Shown here: piece by piece, positions 7,169 to 15,043 of the stretch
Numbering within the stretch: the stretch's first letter is position 1
Layout: each line of letters opens with the position of its first letter
DNA from: Singulisphaera sp. GP187
GTDB taxonomy: Bacteria; Planctomycetota; Phycisphaerae; Phycisphaerales; SM1A02
Assembly (NCBI GenBank): GCA_945868805.1
Contig: CAMBMO010000009.1
Location: 33,311 to 97,310, forward strand
Length of the DNA stretch: 64,000 nt
Reading direction: 5' to 3'
Made by a program: the position numbers and the translations under genes
The notes under the pieces: model-generated
Seen by the model: only the letters and a program-made list of their open reading frames with translations
Databases searched by the model: none
What the model was told of the DNA's origin: nothing

Positions 7169-8023
7169 TTACACCTTCAATTGCCCGTAACGACGACTGA
7201 ATCGCCGACGGAGAATTCGCTCGTCACTCGCCTTGCCACGAAGTCGCGTGCGACCGCCCTTGGAGGGAGTGTTGCTTGCATTGGATGGAATCTGACCGCC
7301 CTTCGAGCGACCTTCACCACCTCCGTGCGGATGCTGATGATGGCTCATCGCCATTCCTCTGGTGCGCGGTCGTCGACCGAGCCATCGAGCGCGACCAGCC
7401 TTGCCCAACTTGACGAGTGCGTGATCCGCGTTGCCAACTGGGCCAATCGTTGCTCGGCAGTCGAGCGATACCTGGCGAATTTCACCAGATGGCATAACGA
7501 GCGTCGCGAATCGGCCTTCCTTGTTTGTCAGTCGAGCTGACATTCCCGCCGATCGAACCATCTGAGCACCGCGTCCCGGCGCCATCTCGATCGCGTGGAG
7601 TTCGAGTCCTGTTGGGATGTGACGAAGCGGCATGCAATTGCCGACATCTGGATCGATCTGCTTCGCGGAACTGAGAACCTTCGACCCAGCGCGAATCGCC
7701 TTTGGTGCAAGGATGTAACGAACCGTTCCGTCTTCGTACTTGAGCAGTGCCAAGTGGCATGTGCGATTTGGGTCGTATTCGATTCCAACCACCAACGCGG
7801 GCTCGTCGTCCTTCTGTCGGCGCCAGTCGATCATTCGATAGCGTCGCTTATGTCCGCCACCCTGTTGAATGACCGTCAATTTCCCTTGGCAGTTTCGACC
7901 ACCCGTCTTGTGCAACGGGCGAAGCAGACTCTTCTCGGGCTTGGTCTTCGTGACTTCGGCGTGGAGATTGACCGACGCATTGCGGCGGCTGTTCGTGATT
8001 GGTTTGTAAACGCGAATCGGCAT
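7169..8023 (-). CDS. rplB: Ribosomal protein L2
   Basis: Large-subunit protein L2, essential for subunit association and close to the peptidyl transferase centre. The 284 aa product has the N-terminal OB region (RNCQGKLTVIQQGGGHKRRYR), the SH3-like region, and the conserved C-terminal loop HPHGGGEGRSKGG with its key histidine. The residues before that loop (GMAMSHHQ) differ from the common GVAMNPVD. It ends LRGKASDERILRRRFSRRYGQLKV. Length is slightly above the usual 270-277 aa. Confidence 0.96.
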   Translation of the reverse strand: MPIRVYKPITNSRRNASVNLHAEVTKTKPEKSLLRPLHKTGGRNCQGKLTVIQQGGGHKRRYRMIDWRRQKDDEPALVVGIEYDPNRTCHLALLKYEDGTVRYILAPKAIRAGSKVLSSAKQIDPDVGNCMPLRHIPTGLELHAIEMAPGRGAQMVRSAGMSARLTNKEGRFATLVMPSGEIRQVSLDCRATIGPVGNADHALVKLGKAGRARWLGRRPRTRGMAMSHHQHPHGGGEGRSKGGQIPSNASNTPSKGGRTRLRGKASDERILRRRFSRRYGQLKV

Positions 8024-8043
8024 TGTTGAGTTCTCCAGTTCGA

Positions 8044-8322
8044 TCAGAAGAGTTCGATTCGGTCCTCAGGATGCACGCGAACGACCGCATGCTTGACCCA
8101 CTTGCCTGGAATCAGTCCAAATTTCGCACGGCGATCCTCGCCCTTGCGATTCATGACGCTGACTCCGAGGACACGCACCTTGTAGAGCGTCACGATGGCG
8201 GACTTCACATCTGTCTTGTTGGCGCGCTTGTCGATCTCAAAGGTGTAGCGATTGACATCACTCGCGGCTCCGTTCGCCTTCTCGGTAATCAGTGGACGAC
8301 GAATGACTTCAGTCGGATTCAT
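8044..8322 (-). CDS. rplW: Ribosomal protein L23
   Basis: Large-subunit protein L23, a docking site at the exit tunnel. The start is ATG 8322 (MNPTEVIRRPLITEKAN), whose ATGA overlaps the rplD stop; the 10 codons upstream in the track belong to the rplD region. The 92 aa product contains NRYTFEIDKRANKTDVKSAIVTLYKVRVLGVSVMN, the L23 signature, and an extended basic loop. Translational coupling to rplD is very likely. Confidence 0.96.
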   Translation of the reverse strand: MNPTEVIRRPLITEKANGAASDVNRYTFEIDKRANKTDVKSAIVTLYKVRVLGVSVMNRKGEDRRAKFGLIPGKWVKHAVVRVHPEDRIELF

Positions 8323-8975
8323 GACTTGACCTCGGCGGTTTGTGCGAAGCATGACTCATCAAGAAACGCGTTCAATGTCGCCCGATCAATCACGAGGAAC
8401 CGGTGATTGAGCAACTCGAACACATTCAGCTGATCGATTCGAATGGTCGAGGAATAGGGCAGATTGCTTGCACTCTGTCGTGCGACCTCGTTCTTGGGAT
8501 CGAGCGCAATGAGACAGGTCCGGTCGATGCCGACTGCGCGAAGCAATTCTGCGAAGACCGTCGTCTTTCCCGAAGCGAGATTGAGGTTTTCGAAGCACTT
8601 CACTTCGCCGTCGACAAGCTTCGCGAGCAACGCGTTCCGATTGGCGAGGCGACGCATTTTCTTTGGAAGCGACGAACGAAGATCCTCGCGCGTTCGGGTC
8701 TTCGCGAAGCAAACGCCTCCACCCTTTCGAATCGGTGTGCGAGCTGCGCCTGCGCGCGCTCCTCCCGTTCCCTTTTGCTTGTAAATCTTTCGGGTCGAAC
8801 CGTGGACGCTTCCGCGACTCTTCGTTCGAGCTGACCCCTGTCGTTGGTTCAAGTGAACCGCAACATAGGCCTGCTTCAGCAGTGCGAAGCGAACTTCGCC
8901 GCCGAGAGTGATCGGGTCGATCTGGAGGGAGTCGACCTTCTTACCGTCATGAGAATAGATTGGTAAATCAATCAT
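8319..8975 (-). CDS. rplD: Ribosomal protein L4
   Basis: Large-subunit protein L4; its extended loop reaches the exit tunnel, and in some bacteria it represses the S10 operon. The 218 aa product carries the loop region GSARTKSRGSVHGSTRKIYKQKGTGGARAGAARTPIRKGGGVCFAKT and the globular part ending FLVIDRATLNAFLDESC. Start ATG 8975 has GAAGGAAC about 6 nt upstream. Unusually, a 198-nt spacer separates it from rplC, with a hairpin just before the ribosome binding site. Confidence 0.95.
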   Translation of the reverse strand: MIDLPIYSHDGKKVDSLQIDPITLGGEVRFALLKQAYVAVHLNQRQGSARTKSRGSVHGSTRKIYKQKGTGGARAGAARTPIRKGGGVCFAKTRTREDLRSSLPKKMRRLANRNALLAKLVDGEVKCFENLNLASGKTTVFAELLRAVGIDRTCLIALDPKNEVARQSASNLPYSSTIRIDQLNVFELLNHRFLVIDRATLNAFLDESCFAQTAEVKS

Positions 8976-9154
8976 TTCATTGTTCCTTCGGCGGGATTCC
9001 GCCGTTTTCGCCTTGCTCTCCCGGCGCCAATCACAACAGGCGGCGGGAAGAGTTCGACTTGGATTTCGTTCGAGTTGTCCTTGTCGCGCGGTTCCTTCAA
9101 GTCTTCACCCTCGGGATAAACCCTTCGGGATCGACCTTCCGGCCTTCGCGACAA
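8972..9154 (-). CDS. Possible 60-aa small ORF in the rplC-rplD spacer
   Basis: An open frame with TTG start at 9154 begins 20 nt after the rplC stop and ends with a TGA that overlaps the rplD ATG (ATGA). The predicted peptide is highly charged and ends RARRKRRNPAEGTMK. No known family is recognised and no clear ribosome binding site precedes the TTG. Its exact fit between the two genes and the overlapping stop are what make it worth noting. It may equally be an untranslated spacer whose open frame is chance. Confidence 0.2.
   Translation of the reverse strand: MSRRPEGRSRRVYPEGEDLKEPRDKDNSNEIQVELFPPPVVIGAGRARRKRRNPAEGTMK
8982..9004 (-). promoter_or_regulatory. Hairpin adjoining the rplD ribosome binding site
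   Basis: On the mRNA strand CGGCGG-AATC-CCGCCG (8989-9004) forms a perfect 6-bp GC stem with a tetraloop. It is followed at once by the GAAGGAAC ribosome binding site and the rplD ATG at 8975. The stem does not cover the ribosome binding site, so it could be a protein-binding element, a translation-coupling barrier or an mRNA processing site. No poly-U run follows, so it is not an intrinsic terminator. Confidence 0.55.
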
Positions 9155-9173
9155 AGCACGACGTACAGGACGT

Positions 9174-9887
9174 CTATGCCTTGGCCTGGAGCCTTGCCTT
9201 CGGTTTGTAGAGCCGGATCGCGGCTCGAACAGTGAGGTAACCAGAATTCGCGCCGGGGACCGCCCCCTTCACGATGAGTAAATTCTTTTCTGCGTCGATA
9301 CTGACGACGTCGAGACTTCGGACGGTCACGCGCTCGTTGCCGAGTCGACCAGGCATCTTCTTGCCCTTCTTGATCTTGGCACCGTGTCCGCGGTCCGTTC
9401 CGTGGCTTCCGATCGATCCTGGGGATCGATGCTTGCGCTCGGTACCGTGCGATGCGCAGAGTCCCTTAAATCGATAGGCCTTCATCACACCGGCAAATCC
9501 CTTGCCTTTGCTTGTTCCGATGACATCCACGAACTTCACGCTCTCGAATGCGCCTGCGTCGATGACCTGTCCAAGAGTAAATGCGCTGGCTTGTTCGTCT
9601 GATTCAAGACGGATCTCGCTGTGTACACGCTTCGGCGTGACCCCCGCCTTTGCGTCGTGACCAATGACTGGCATCGAACTACGACGAGGCTTCACATCCT
9701 CGTATGCGAGTTGCACGGCGCTGTATCCGTCCTTCTCGACTGTCTTCACTTGCGTGACGAAGCAGGGTCCAGCAGAAATGACGGTCACTGGAATATTGCG
9801 ACCATCATCGAGAAACCAACGAGTCATGCCGACCTTGCGACCGAGTATGGCTGTGTGGATGACCTTCGATGTGTTCTTCTGGGACAT
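9174..9887 (-). CDS. rplC: Ribosomal protein L3
   Basis: Large-subunit protein L3, which extends to the peptidyl transferase centre. The 237 aa product contains TAILGRKVGMTRWFLDDGRNIPVTVISAGPCFVTQVKTVEKDGY at the N-terminus and the L3 signature region FKGLCASHGTERKHRSPGSIGSHGTDRGHGAKIKKGKKMPGRLGNERVTVRSLDVV. The glutamine methylated in E. coli after GSIG is a serine here. Length is slightly above average. It starts 20 nt after the rpsJ stop. Confidence 0.96.
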   Translation of the reverse strand: MSQKNTSKVIHTAILGRKVGMTRWFLDDGRNIPVTVISAGPCFVTQVKTVEKDGYSAVQLAYEDVKPRRSSMPVIGHDAKAGVTPKRVHSEIRLESDEQASAFTLGQVIDAGAFESVKFVDVIGTSKGKGFAGVMKAYRFKGLCASHGTERKHRSPGSIGSHGTDRGHGAKIKKGKKMPGRLGNERVTVRSLDVVSIDAEKNLLIVKGAVPGANSGYLTVRAAIRLYKPKARLQAKA

Positions 9888-9907
9888 TTCGTGCGACTTC
9901 CTGGGGA

Positions 9908-10213
9908 TTAGGCCTTGATTTTCACGAACACGCCTGCGGGAACCACCAAGCGGTTCAGTGCATCAACGGTCTTCGTGTTCGGATCGGTAATGTCGATGAT
10001 CCGCTTGTGCGTACGGATTTCAAACTGCTCGCGACTCTTCTTGTCGATGAATGGCGAACGGTTGACGGTGTAGATTTCCCGACGAGTTGGCAACGGAACG
10101 GGTCCCGCCACACGCGCGCCGCTAATCTTGGTTTGCTCCACGATTTCTCTGGCGCTCGCATCGAGCACCTGATGGTCGTACGCTTCGAGTCTTATGCGAA
10201 TAGTTCCGTTCAT
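9908..10213 (-). CDS. rpsJ: Ribosomal protein S10
   Basis: Small-subunit protein S10 (also NusE in antitermination), first gene of the operon. The family start is ATG 10213 ([27 protein letters not shown]), preceded by AGGGGAA at ideal spacing; the 40 upstream codons in the track are leader. The 101 aa product contains [46 protein letters not shown], the S10 signature. Its ribosome binding site lies in a hairpin, and a promoter is visible 33-60 nt upstream. Confidence 0.96.
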   Translation of the reverse strand: MNGTIRIRLEAYDHQVLDASAREIVEQTKISGARVAGPVPLPTRREIYTVNRSPFIDKKSREQFEIRTHKRIIDITDPNTKTVDALNRLVVPAGVFVKIKA

Positions 10214-10216
10214 AGT

Positions 10217-10241
10217 GATTCCCCTTGACAAGGGGCGAATC
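10217..10241 (-). promoter_or_regulatory. Leader hairpin enclosing the rpsJ Shine-Dalgarno
   Basis: The mRNA reads GAUUCGCCCCUUGUCAAGGGGAAUC just before the rpsJ start: GAUU pairs with AAUC, and CCCCU with AGGGG around a 5-nt loop, with a 2-nt CG bulge. The 3' arm contains the AGGGGAA Shine-Dalgarno. If the promoter assignment holds, transcription starts about here, so almost the whole 5' leader is this hairpin. It could tune initiation on the operon. Confidence 0.55.
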
Positions 10242-10245
10242 GGCG

Positions 10246-10273
10246 ATATTAGCGTCTCGCCGAAAACTGTCAA
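10246..10273 (-). promoter_or_regulatory. Sigma70-type promoter of the S10-spc operon
   Basis: On the minus strand a perfect -35 TTGACA (10268-10273) is followed after 16 nt by TAATAT (10246-10251), which keeps the key -10 bases T1, A2, A5 and T6. A start site about 7 nt further would fall near 10239, giving a leader of about 26 nt before rpsJ. The divergent exported-protein gene begins at about 10290, so the two 5' regions abut. Confidence 0.65.
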
Positions 10274-10289
10274 CTTGGGGCGATACATT

Positions 10290-11873
10290 GTGAATTGTCG
10301 AATCGGTGGAGCGCTGATAGTCGCGATCGGCATGTTTTGTATTGCGGTTCCAGCCGCTACCTTGACCGAGTCCCGGGAGACCGAATCCCAGACTCAAGGC
10401 ACTAAGTCCGATAATAGCACGCCTGCAAAGAAAATAACGCCGCCAACAAGAAAGTCGGTATCAACAACCACGCCATCTGCGATTCCACAGAAACCAGTAC
10501 CACCCCCTCCCGTAAAACCGCCACCGCCAATTGTGGTTACTGACCCAACCAAGACGAGTGCAACGGAAGATCTCGAGCAAGAACCCGTCACTCTCGAATC
10601 GCTGGGAGTCCGGTTTCGCCCCCCCGCCGGCGCCATCGTCACCAAGCCTGTCACTGGCGCGATGCCGATCTATACGGTCGACGATTCGCAGGATCCGAGT
10701 CGTTACCACATGCAAGTCCAAACTCTTGTCTCTGGGTTAGCCGAACCAACTCCACAGGCTCAGGTGAACGAGTATCTCGAGTCCATTAAGAAACACAATC
10801 AAAAATTCACAGTCGTTGTGAATGAGCCGTGGCTTCATCCGAAGGTGGACGGCCACATCTTTTTCACTCGCACCGACTTAGGTGAAGGAGTCGTCGCGAT
10901 CCAAGGATGGCTCATTCTGCAGACTGGTCCGTTCGATTTCCTCGTCTTCAATACCCTCAGTTCTGACGACGATTTCCTCGCGATTCGTTCACTTCTCGAG
11001 CGGAGTTTTTCGACGATTCAACTCGATGACCTTGAAGCGATGGCCGCGAATCGCGTCGCGCGACTTCGTCGTGGCAACGAGTTACTGCGAGCGATGACGC
11101 CCGAAAAACTCAAATCACTCAGCGGTGGCGAACCCCGCCTCTTCAGAGTCTGGCAGACGGATGAGCGCGGAAACGAGAAGGAGATCGGCTACTACCGAGT
11201 CACCGTTCGCTCCGGTGACATGAGCGATGCGAGCGGCGAAAAAGAGCCGAAAACGACGGAGAATCCGACAGGTTTGCTCGTACTCGTCCAGGGACGAACG
11301 ATTGTCGATTCGGAGAGCGCGAGATTTGCGGACATGGATGCGCGCTTCTGGTCGGCCTGGGATCGTGGCAGCGAGGCGTGGACGAGCAGAGTGACGGAGC
11401 GTGGCGGACCGATTCCAGAGCGGTCCATCGCTCAAACGGGACTTCGATCTGCCCGAGGAGTTGGCAATCCACGACAGACCCTGACCGTCATCACTGGCAA
11501 TGCACAGGCTCGTACTCGCGAAGAACAGGAGTGGACGGTGCCTTCGGGAATCTATTTGTCGCAGGCAGAGTCGCTCCTCCTTGGCGAACTCTTGCCACGC
11601 GACGCGGAGCAAAACGCACTCAATTTTGCGTACTACGCATTCGACCCGCGTTCGATGCGGATGCCTCAGCGCGTCGATACGTGGATGCGTGGCGCCAACG
11701 AACAGTGGATGCTCGTCACCCAACCAGGTCTCGACGAGACCCCAGAGATCACCTGGCACGATGCGAAGGGTCGGAGAATCCGGCGTTCAGAACCTGGTGG
11801 CATCGCGACCGAACTCTGCCTCCCACGACAACTTCAGCAGGTTTGGTCGGAAAAAGGGCTCCCAACGCGATGA
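10290..11873 (+). CDS. Exported protein of unknown function with Pro-rich linker
   Basis: No known family is recognised. The track start (10194) lies antisense to rpsJ; GTG 10290 gives [23 protein letters not shown], a plausible signal peptide, and a 527 aa product. After the signal comes a disordered Thr/Pro/Lys segment of about 80 residues ([15 protein letters not shown]), then a globular region beginning [18 protein letters not shown] that resembles an exported beta-rich domain. It is probably periplasmic. The stop overlaps the next gene by ATGA, and four genes follow in one direction, so it heads an operon. The start codon is uncertain (TTG 10275 is an alternative). Confidence 0.72.
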   Translation: MNCRIGGALIVAIGMFCIAVPAATLTESRETESQTQGTKSDNSTPAKKITPPTRKSVSTTTPSAIPQKPVPPPPVKPPPPIVVTDPTKTSATEDLEQEPVTLESLGVRFRPPAGAIVTKPVTGAMPIYTVDDSQDPSRYHMQVQTLVSGLAEPTPQAQVNEYLESIKKHNQKFTVVVNEPWLHPKVDGHIFFTRTDLGEGVVAIQGWLILQTGPFDFLVFNTLSSDDDFLAIRSLLERSFSTIQLDDLEAMAANRVARLRRGNELLRAMTPEKLKSLSGGEPRLFRVWQTDERGNEKEIGYYRVTVRSGDMSDASGEKEPKTTENPTGLLVLVQGRTIVDSESARFADMDARFWSAWDRGSEAWTSRVTERGGPIPERSIAQTGLRSARGVGNPRQTLTVITGNAQARTREEQEWTVPSGIYLSQAESLLLGELLPRDAEQNALNFAYYAFDPRSMRMPQRVDTWMRGANEQWMLVTQPGLDETPEITWHDAKGRRIRRSEPGGIATELCLPRQLQQVWSEKGLPTR

Positions 11874-12634
11874 TGCGGGCGCGACTGAAGATCAGTATTT
11901 TCATCGCGCTCACAATGCAAATTTCCTGCGCGACTTCCATCGGTATTCATGACTCTCTTCCGCAAATCTTCGTTGTGCTTGGCACGAATCGATGCAACAC
12001 AGCTCTTCGTGCAACCGACCTCTTTGCGACCCCTGGCAGCGATTGTTCATGGCAGATGATCGACGCGACCGGACGCGCGATCGACGCGCCAATCATTCGA
12101 TTGAATTCGATTCAGAGCAGTTTGTATGGAGCAAATTTGGCGATTCCAATGGTCAGTGGTGAGATCGAATTTCTCGCGACGGGTCCATCAGGCGAATTCT
12201 CGCTCGTGGCGGTCGAGGCTCCAAATGATCAGGCAACGAGCGTCTTCGACCCGCCACTCGCGATCGCGCCTGTCCAGATTTCCCCGGATCAGAGTTTCGA
12301 TTCATCGACATTGATGCGGGTTGATTGGATGGACGGGAGGGGCGAACGCGATCGCGGCGTGGGAACTAGGACGATGCGGATCGTCGGTACTGAGCAAGTT
12401 CGGACTCCGCTGGGGGAGTTCGAAACGATCCGCCTCGAAACGAAATTCGACGCCGTGCTCCGCTTCGCGAAGGCCAACCGGACGACGACGCTGTGGGTTG
12501 CGCCAGGCATCGGACCAGTCGCAGAAGAGTGGCACGAAAGAATCACCGTCTTCGGAGTGCCAATTTCAACTGAGTCTGGAATCGCACTTCGAATTTTGCC
12601 AATTCCATCCACGAAAAGCTCTCTCGTCCCATAG
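11870..12634 (+). CDS. Small exported protein of unknown function
   Basis: Start ATG 11870 overlaps the previous stop (ATGA), giving a 254 aa product. The N-terminus [20 protein letters not shown] is a signal peptide; the cysteine could be a lipidation site but the box (QISC) is not canonical. The C-terminal half (RTMRIVGTEQVRTPLGEFETIRLETKF ... TTTLWVAPGIGPVAEEWHE) has the rhythm of exported beta-sheet proteins of the DUF3108 type, an inference from pattern only. The track ORF begins far upstream inside the preceding gene and is wrong there. It probably acts with its operon neighbour in the envelope. Confidence 0.78.
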   Translation: MMRARLKISIFIALTMQISCATSIGIHDSLPQIFVVLGTNRCNTALRATDLFATPGSDCSWQMIDATGRAIDAPIIRLNSIQSSLYGANLAIPMVSGEIEFLATGPSGEFSLVAVEAPNDQATSVFDPPLAIAPVQISPDQSFDSSTLMRVDWMDGRGERDRGVGTRTMRIVGTEQVRTPLGEFETIRLETKFDAVLRFAKANRTTTLWVAPGIGPVAEEWHERITVFGVPISTESGIALRILPIPSTKSSLVP

Positions 12635-12650
12635 AGTTCATCCACGCCCC

Positions 12651-13412
12651 ATGAACACCGAACCTTCCGTCCTGATCGCGATCCCCGCTCATAACGAAGA
12701 GCGCTACATCGATCGCGTGCTGCCGCGCGTGCTCGAGTACGGACTACCCGTGCTCGTCATCGACGATGGATCGACCGATTGCACCGCGGCCCGCGTGGCA
12801 AAATGGCCCGTTGAGCTCGTCCGAAATCCCGTCAACGCGGGATATGGTCGAGTCATGCGAGACATCCTTGCTTGGTCGAGCATGCGCGAGTTTGACTGGG
12901 TCATCACAATGGACTGCGATGACCAACACGAGCCCGCCTTCATTGCCCTATTTCTCGAGCACATTCGGCGCAACGATGTCGACATTGTCTCGGGGAGCCG
13001 ATACCTGAAGTCTCTCGCTGGCGACACAGTGGCGCCAGCGGACCGAAGCGAAATCAATCGCACATTGACGATTGAAATCAATCACGAGCTCAAGGGAGCA
13101 TTCGATGGCGGGATCACAGACGCATTCTGTGGATTCAAGGCGTACCGCGCGGTGGCGTGTAGCGCACTCCCTCTCGACGCGGATAGATACGACTTTCCCA
13201 TGCAGTTTTGGGTCCAAGCAGCCGCAAATCGACTGCGCGTCCGAGAAATCGCAGTTCCTCGAATCTATATGGACTCGACTCGCACATTCGGCAATGGACT
13301 CGACGACCCCATTCAGCGCCTTCTCGTTTATCGAGCGACCTTCCGCCGCGAGCTTGAACGATGCAAGGGGCGATTGTCGCATCTTCGCAGACCGCCATGC
13401 GTCCGAAGCTGA
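12651..13412 (+). CDS. Family 2 glycosyltransferase
   Basis: A GT-A fold glycosyltransferase, probably using a nucleotide-sugar donor at the inner membrane face. Start ATG 12651 gives 253 aa beginning MNTEPSVLIAIPAHNEERYIDRVLPRV, the GT2 N-terminal strand. LVIDDGSTD is the nucleotide-binding loop, and WVITMDCDDQHEP supplies the DxD metal site. SGSRYLKS and DAFCGFKAYR match the dolichyl-phosphate-mannose-synthase branch. It has no membrane segments. It starts 16 nt after the upstream exported gene and its stop overlaps the next start (TGATG). Acceptor and donor cannot be told from sequence. Confidence 0.85.
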   Translation: MNTEPSVLIAIPAHNEERYIDRVLPRVLEYGLPVLVIDDGSTDCTAARVAKWPVELVRNPVNAGYGRVMRDILAWSSMREFDWVITMDCDDQHEPAFIALFLEHIRRNDVDIVSGSRYLKSLAGDTVAPADRSEINRTLTIEINHELKGAFDGGITDAFCGFKAYRAVACSALPLDADRYDFPMQFWVQAAANRLRVREIAVPRIYMDSTRTFGNGLDDPIQRLLVYRATFRRELERCKGRLSHLRRPPCVRS

Positions 13413-14848
13413 TGGGGATGGCTGAAAACAACCTCGTTTGCGATCGCGCTGTCGGATTGGTCAGCGTTGAAATCCAACTGCCTGCCATCGATCTGGGCGA
13501 GTCGGCGGTTTCGCCATCGACATCGACAATTCGACGGAGACTTCGCAATTCGCTCGGCCTCACCCACGGATTTCTCTGCGGCACTGGGCACCAACCGGTC
13601 TTCTGGCACTCTGGAATTCTCGCGAAGTTCATCGTGGCATCGACCGTTGCCAGCGCGGGCACTCCTGGCGGACGCTGGGTGCACTTTCTGAGCGACCAAG
13701 ACGATGTTGATCCCTTTCGCATCGACCTTCCTGTGCGCGATCGCGCTGGTTCGGTGCGACGATCATCGATTCGAATCGCGGCTGCTCAGCCTCGATTCGC
13801 TCGTGATGCCCTTCCCTGCTCTCGAACGGCGATGCACCTGCGTCGCCCGGAAGGCGTGACGATTGCGTCACCAACTGCGTCATCCGCGCTTGACCGAGTC
13901 ATCGCTGCCGCGTCGACCTCAACTTCGCAGACGAGCGCAGCACTCCAAATTGCCCACACGAATCAAACCTGCGCAACCCGGTGGGTTGATGCACCGTGCG
14001 CCATCATCGAGAGTGGATCGTTGCTCAAGTCAGATGCCGGAGGCGAGATCTTGGAACGCATTTTCACAAACCCGCAGGAGTGCGCCATTGCCTTCAACGC
14101 GACTCTGCGAGTCGACCCGCATGCCGCTCGCCCACTACGGGAAAATGGGGATCGGAGCGAAGTCCCGCTCTGGGGGATTCGCGACGATGGGAGTCGCGAG
14201 CGACTCAATGCGGTCGAAGCTTCCAGGCGATGGAAAGAGGGACGACCACTACTTCCCCGTGCTTTTCTCGCATCCGGCTTGATGCGATTGATCTGCGACA
14301 CCTTTGTTCACGGCGTCGGTGGAGTTCGGTACGAGCGCGTCGGTCAGCGGTGGTGGAGCGACTTCCTCAAAATCGAACTTCCTCCATTCGCATTGGCGAC
14401 GGCGACGGTGCTCCCTGATCCGCATGATCTCGGGCTTGATTTCGACGCACGATCGCTTCCGGAAATTTCCTGGCGCGAGGCGTGGTGGGATCCGACCCGC
14501 CTCGATTCGCGCGAACGCCCTCCTTCGCAGATCGAACCCCGTCGGGCAGCACTCCTCCAGCGAATTGCGGACGCGCCGCGCAAGTCATCCGACCGCCGCA
14601 GTGCATACCGCGACCTCTGTGGTCACATTGAATCGCTCCGCGATTCGCACCGTGCAGAATTGTCCTCGCTCGAATCCGTCGAGGCGCAAGTCCGATCGAT
14701 TCGCGCCCAGATCGATTTGGCAGAAGATCGAACTTGGCCATTCGTCTTGATGCGAACGGAAGCGATCGACGCCCTGGCACGTACGATTCGCGACCGGATC
14801 AAGATCGAGATGGCTGGTGGCACGAAACCGGGCAACAAGTCCAGTTGA
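13412..14848 (+). CDS. BshC-like protein of unknown function
   Basis: A soluble protein of 478 aa from ATG 13412, whose A overlaps the glycosyltransferase stop (TGATG); ATG 13397 is an alternative. GTGHQPVFWHSGILAKF near residue 55 and VHFLSDQDDVDPFRIDLP recall the N-terminal motif (GQQPG...K) and active region of BshC, the putative cysteine-adding enzyme of bacillithiol synthesis. DTFVHGVGGVRYERVGQRW followed by ELPPFALATAT parallels a later BshC block. A long C-terminal helical region ends the protein. The resemblance is distant and no other bacillithiol gene is nearby, so function is open. Confidence 0.6.
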   Translation: MGMAENNLVCDRAVGLVSVEIQLPAIDLGESAVSPSTSTIRRRLRNSLGLTHGFLCGTGHQPVFWHSGILAKFIVASTVASAGTPGGRWVHFLSDQDDVDPFRIDLPVRDRAGSVRRSSIRIAAAQPRFARDALPCSRTAMHLRRPEGVTIASPTASSALDRVIAAASTSTSQTSAALQIAHTNQTCATRWVDAPCAIIESGSLLKSDAGGEILERIFTNPQECAIAFNATLRVDPHAARPLRENGDRSEVPLWGIRDDGSRERLNAVEASRRWKEGRPLLPRAFLASGLMRLICDTFVHGVGGVRYERVGQRWWSDFLKIELPPFALATATVLPDPHDLGLDFDARSLPEISWREAWWDPTRLDSRERPPSQIEPRRAALLQRIADAPRKSSDRRSAYRDLCGHIESLRDSHRAELSSLESVEAQVRSIRAQIDLAEDRTWPFVLMRTEAIDALARTIRDRIKIEMAGGTKPGNKSS

Positions 14849-15043
14849 CCTCCTTGACATTCCTGCTTGTAGAAACGTGGAGACTGCTCGCCACGCAACG
14901 ACACGCGGCACGGCAGTGATCATCTTCGCACGCTGACCGTGTGAGACGTTGAAAAGTCCCTCTCGTTTGATCGCTCATACGACGAAACTTGTGCGCTGAA
15001 CGAGCGTTCCTTCAGCGTCTGGCCAGGGCACTTCCGCGATCTA

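Noticed and set aside
14849-15043. 195-nt convergent spacer searched for a terminator or small RNA
   Set aside because: Only weak short inverted repeats near 14998-15017 and no U-run were seen, so nothing could be supported.
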